Notes under the pieces: generated by a model
The model's input: the letters and a program-made list of their open reading frames with translations, nothing else
Told to the model about the DNA's origin: nothing
Database searches by the model: none
Translations under genes and position numbers: made by a program
Shown here: piece by piece, positions 62,796 to 64,000 of the stretch
Layout: every line of letters starts with the position of its first letter
Position numbering within the stretch: the first letter of the stretch is position 1
NCBI RefSeq assembly: GCF_963667045.1
Contig: NZ_OY762934.1
Span: forward strand, 1,295,501 to 1,359,500
Length of the DNA: 64,000 nucleotides
Direction of reading: 5' to 3'
Source: an uncultured Cohaesibacter sp.
GTDB taxonomy: Bacteria > Pseudomonadota > Alphaproteobacteria > Rhizobiales > Cohaesibacteraceae

Positions 62796-63032
62796 TCAGT
62801 CGACGTCGAGAGGCTCTGTGCCAACCGGTTGGCCTTCTGCGGAAAGGCGAATCTTCTCGACCTTTTCCTCGGCCTTGCGCAGCAGCGCATCGCAGTGGCG
62901 CTTCAGCGCTTCGCCGCGTTCATATTCCTCGATGGACTTCTCCAGAGCGACATCCCCGCGTTCCAGACGCTGAACGATCTGTTCCAGTTCGGCAAGGGCT
63001 GCTTCAAAGGTGAGCTCGGACAGGTCGGACAT
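62796..63032 (-). CDS. xseB: Exodeoxyribonuclease VII small subunit (XseB)
   Basis: The 78-residue protein has the XseB pattern ([20 protein letters not shown], then [20 protein letters not shown]) forming two helices that bind XseA. It helps degrade single-stranded DNA. It is placed near a histone-deacetylase-family gene, as often in Hyphomicrobiales, though here a lipoprotein gene intervenes. Confidence 0.95.
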   Translation of the reverse strand: MSDLSELTFEAALAELEQIVQRLERGDVALEKSIEEYERGEALKRHCDALLRKAEEKVEKIRLSAEGQPVGTEPLDVD

Positions 63033-63325
63033 GGCGAATTGATTTCCTCTGGCATGGATTGGAATCGAGTGAACGAAGCGACTGTCGAGTCGCTCATTTC
63101 CCTTACCATGGAAATGTCCTCAAGCAAAAGCCCCGTCGCCAAGCCCTGCGATCTTGCTCCCCCCAGACAGGGGAAAGAGCAAGACGCAACAGGTACAGAG
63201 CGGAATAGGCATAGGCATGCGCATAGACTCGGACATGGGCATGAAGCGCGGACAAACCCGACAACACCTTCGCCGCCTTGAAAGCGCTGTCTACCGGCCC
63301 TCACATCCGACAGCACGTCCAGTCG
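63033..63325. other. Intergenic region upstream of xseB
   Basis: No gene is seen in these 293 bp. A short hairpin GCGACT/AGTCGC (63078-63093) lies 46 bases before xseB. There is no T-run. Confidence 0.4.
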
Positions 63326-63661
63326 TTACAGGGAGCAGCTCTTCTTGATCATGGTTGCCCGCACTGCGTCCTTCTGGCCCTTCAAGTTGGCAATCTGGGG
63401 CGCGACGTTACCACCGGAGAGGCTGGAAACCGGCAACCCCAGAAGGATCACACCAGCAATATCATTCTTGCGGGCCTGCTCCTGTTGACCGGAAGCCGTC
63501 ATGTAAGCCTGATTGAGACGCTCTTCCTCGGCGGCAAGTTGCTTGCAACTGAAGCTTTCATAAAGGGTGGGGGTCACATAGGCCGGAGCAATGGCATCAG
63601 GCTTCTGAGCGCAGCCCGCTGCCAGCAAAAGGGCAATACAAGCCAGAATGGATTTCTTCAT
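63326..63661 (-). CDS. Small lipoprotein
   Basis: The 111-residue protein starts MKKSILACIALLLAAGCAQK with a lipobox (LAAGC), so it is lipid-anchored at the envelope. The mature part has a helical middle (AAEEERLNQAYMTASGQQEQ) and two hydrophobic patches, ending with a Cys. AAGGAG is seven bases before the ATG. Function unknown. Confidence 0.8.
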   Translation of the reverse strand: MKKSILACIALLLAAGCAQKPDAIAPAYVTPTLYESFSCKQLAAEEERLNQAYMTASGQQEQARKNDIAGVILLGLPVSSLSGGNVAPQIANLKGQKDAVRATMIKKSCSL

Positions 63662-63834
63662 CTTATTTCTCCTTTTGGTTGTATTGTTAGTTTTCACAAC
63701 TCATAAGTCCACTGTTTCGTAACAGCGCAACGAGGTTTTCCAAAGCTTCATAAGCGCGTCAGCCTCGCCATTGACTGCCAGGTGTGAGTTTGGGAGAAAC
63801 AGGGCTGCTGGGATGGCTTGTCCGAATGAGAAAA

Positions 63835-63862
63835 GGGTCCAATGCCTGGCAACATTGGACCC
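63835..63862 (-). terminator. Terminator of the histone-deacetylase-family gene
   Basis: GGGTCCAATG (63835-63844) and CATTGGACCC (63853-63862) form a 10-bp perfect stem followed on the minus strand by TTTTC, 41 bases after the gene's stop. Confidence 0.82.
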
Positions 63863-63903
63863 TCCCTTCGGGTGGACCGAAAACTCCGGGATCAGGCGCG
63901 GTA

Positions 63904-64000
63904 TCACCCGTGCATTAGCCGGTCCACGTGAACAGCAACCGAACGGGCAAGCGCCGTCAGGTCATAGCCCCCTTCCAGCAAGGAAACCACCCGGTTGTCA
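63904..64000 (-). CDS. Histone deacetylase-family protein, C-terminal end (partial)
   Basis: The minus strand at the window edge reads DNRVVSLLEGGYDLTALARS and VAVHVDRLMHG before the stop. The GGYDL...A.SV..H motif is the conserved end of bacterial class II histone-deacetylase/acetoin-utilisation-type deacetylases. The catalytic part lies beyond the window. Confidence 0.85.
   Translation of the reverse strand, partial: DNRVVSLLEGGYDLTALARSVAVHVDRLMHG

Overview
The window looks like a chromosome segment from an alphaproteobacterium, probably of the order Hyphomicrobiales. The evidence is gene content (xseB beside a histone-deacetylase-family gene, a PhoA-type phosphatase, several tripartite tricarboxylate (TTT) and TRAP transporters, an IolR-type regulator) and moderately GC-rich core genes. 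Genus-level assignment is not possible by eye.

Layout. 0-10 kb holds ordinary genes: a TPR protein (partial), an SDR oxidoreductase, a 44-residue small protein, a four-gene operon for a metal-linked ABC exporter-type system with a His-rich periplasmic protein, an alkaline phosphatase, an AT-rich membrane protein, a class V aminotransferase and a zinc alcohol dehydrogenase. 10.2-12.8 kb is decaying: an Lrp gene cut by an IS3-type remnant, then iolR with iolC and iolB remnants carrying large deletions. A TRAP transporter (12.9-15.8 kb) follows, then an IS481 element joined to an IS5 tail. 17.3-24.6 kb is a sulfatase operon: LysR, sulfatase, TctC-B-A transporter, a 39-residue ORF, and the radical-SAM enzyme that matures sulfatases. 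25.3-41.4 kb carries two catabolic operons on the minus strand. Both begin with the same ordered module (hydroxyacid dehydrogenase, RraA-family aldolase, TctC, TctB, TctA). The second continues with a metal-dependent lactonase-type amidohydrolase, an orphan TctC, a TRAP transporter and an SMP-30 lactonase. A GntR and a LysR regulator are divergent from the two operons.

42.4-57.3 kb is an accessory island ending at a tRNA-Pro gene. It holds a degenerate cas3 5' fragment, deletion derivatives and intact copies of IS5, IS481 and IS1182 elements, a Fic protein with two palindromic sites over its promoter and start, and an AT-rich five-gene cassette (isochorismatase-like hydrolase; alpha-toroid protein with a membrane anchor; transglutaminase-like protein; ANL adenylating enzyme; NUDIX hydrolase). 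The cassette lies between two copies of an IS5-type end. Phage-like genes and a tyrosine integrase with two in-frame stops complete the island. The cassette is the best candidate here for an undescribed system.

57.3-64 kb returns to core genes: a 29-residue membrane peptide, a 5'-nucleotidase, a quinone-type oxidoreductase with its TetR regulator and matching operators, a YchJ-family protein, xseB, a lipoprotein, and the 3' end of a histone-deacetylase-family gene.
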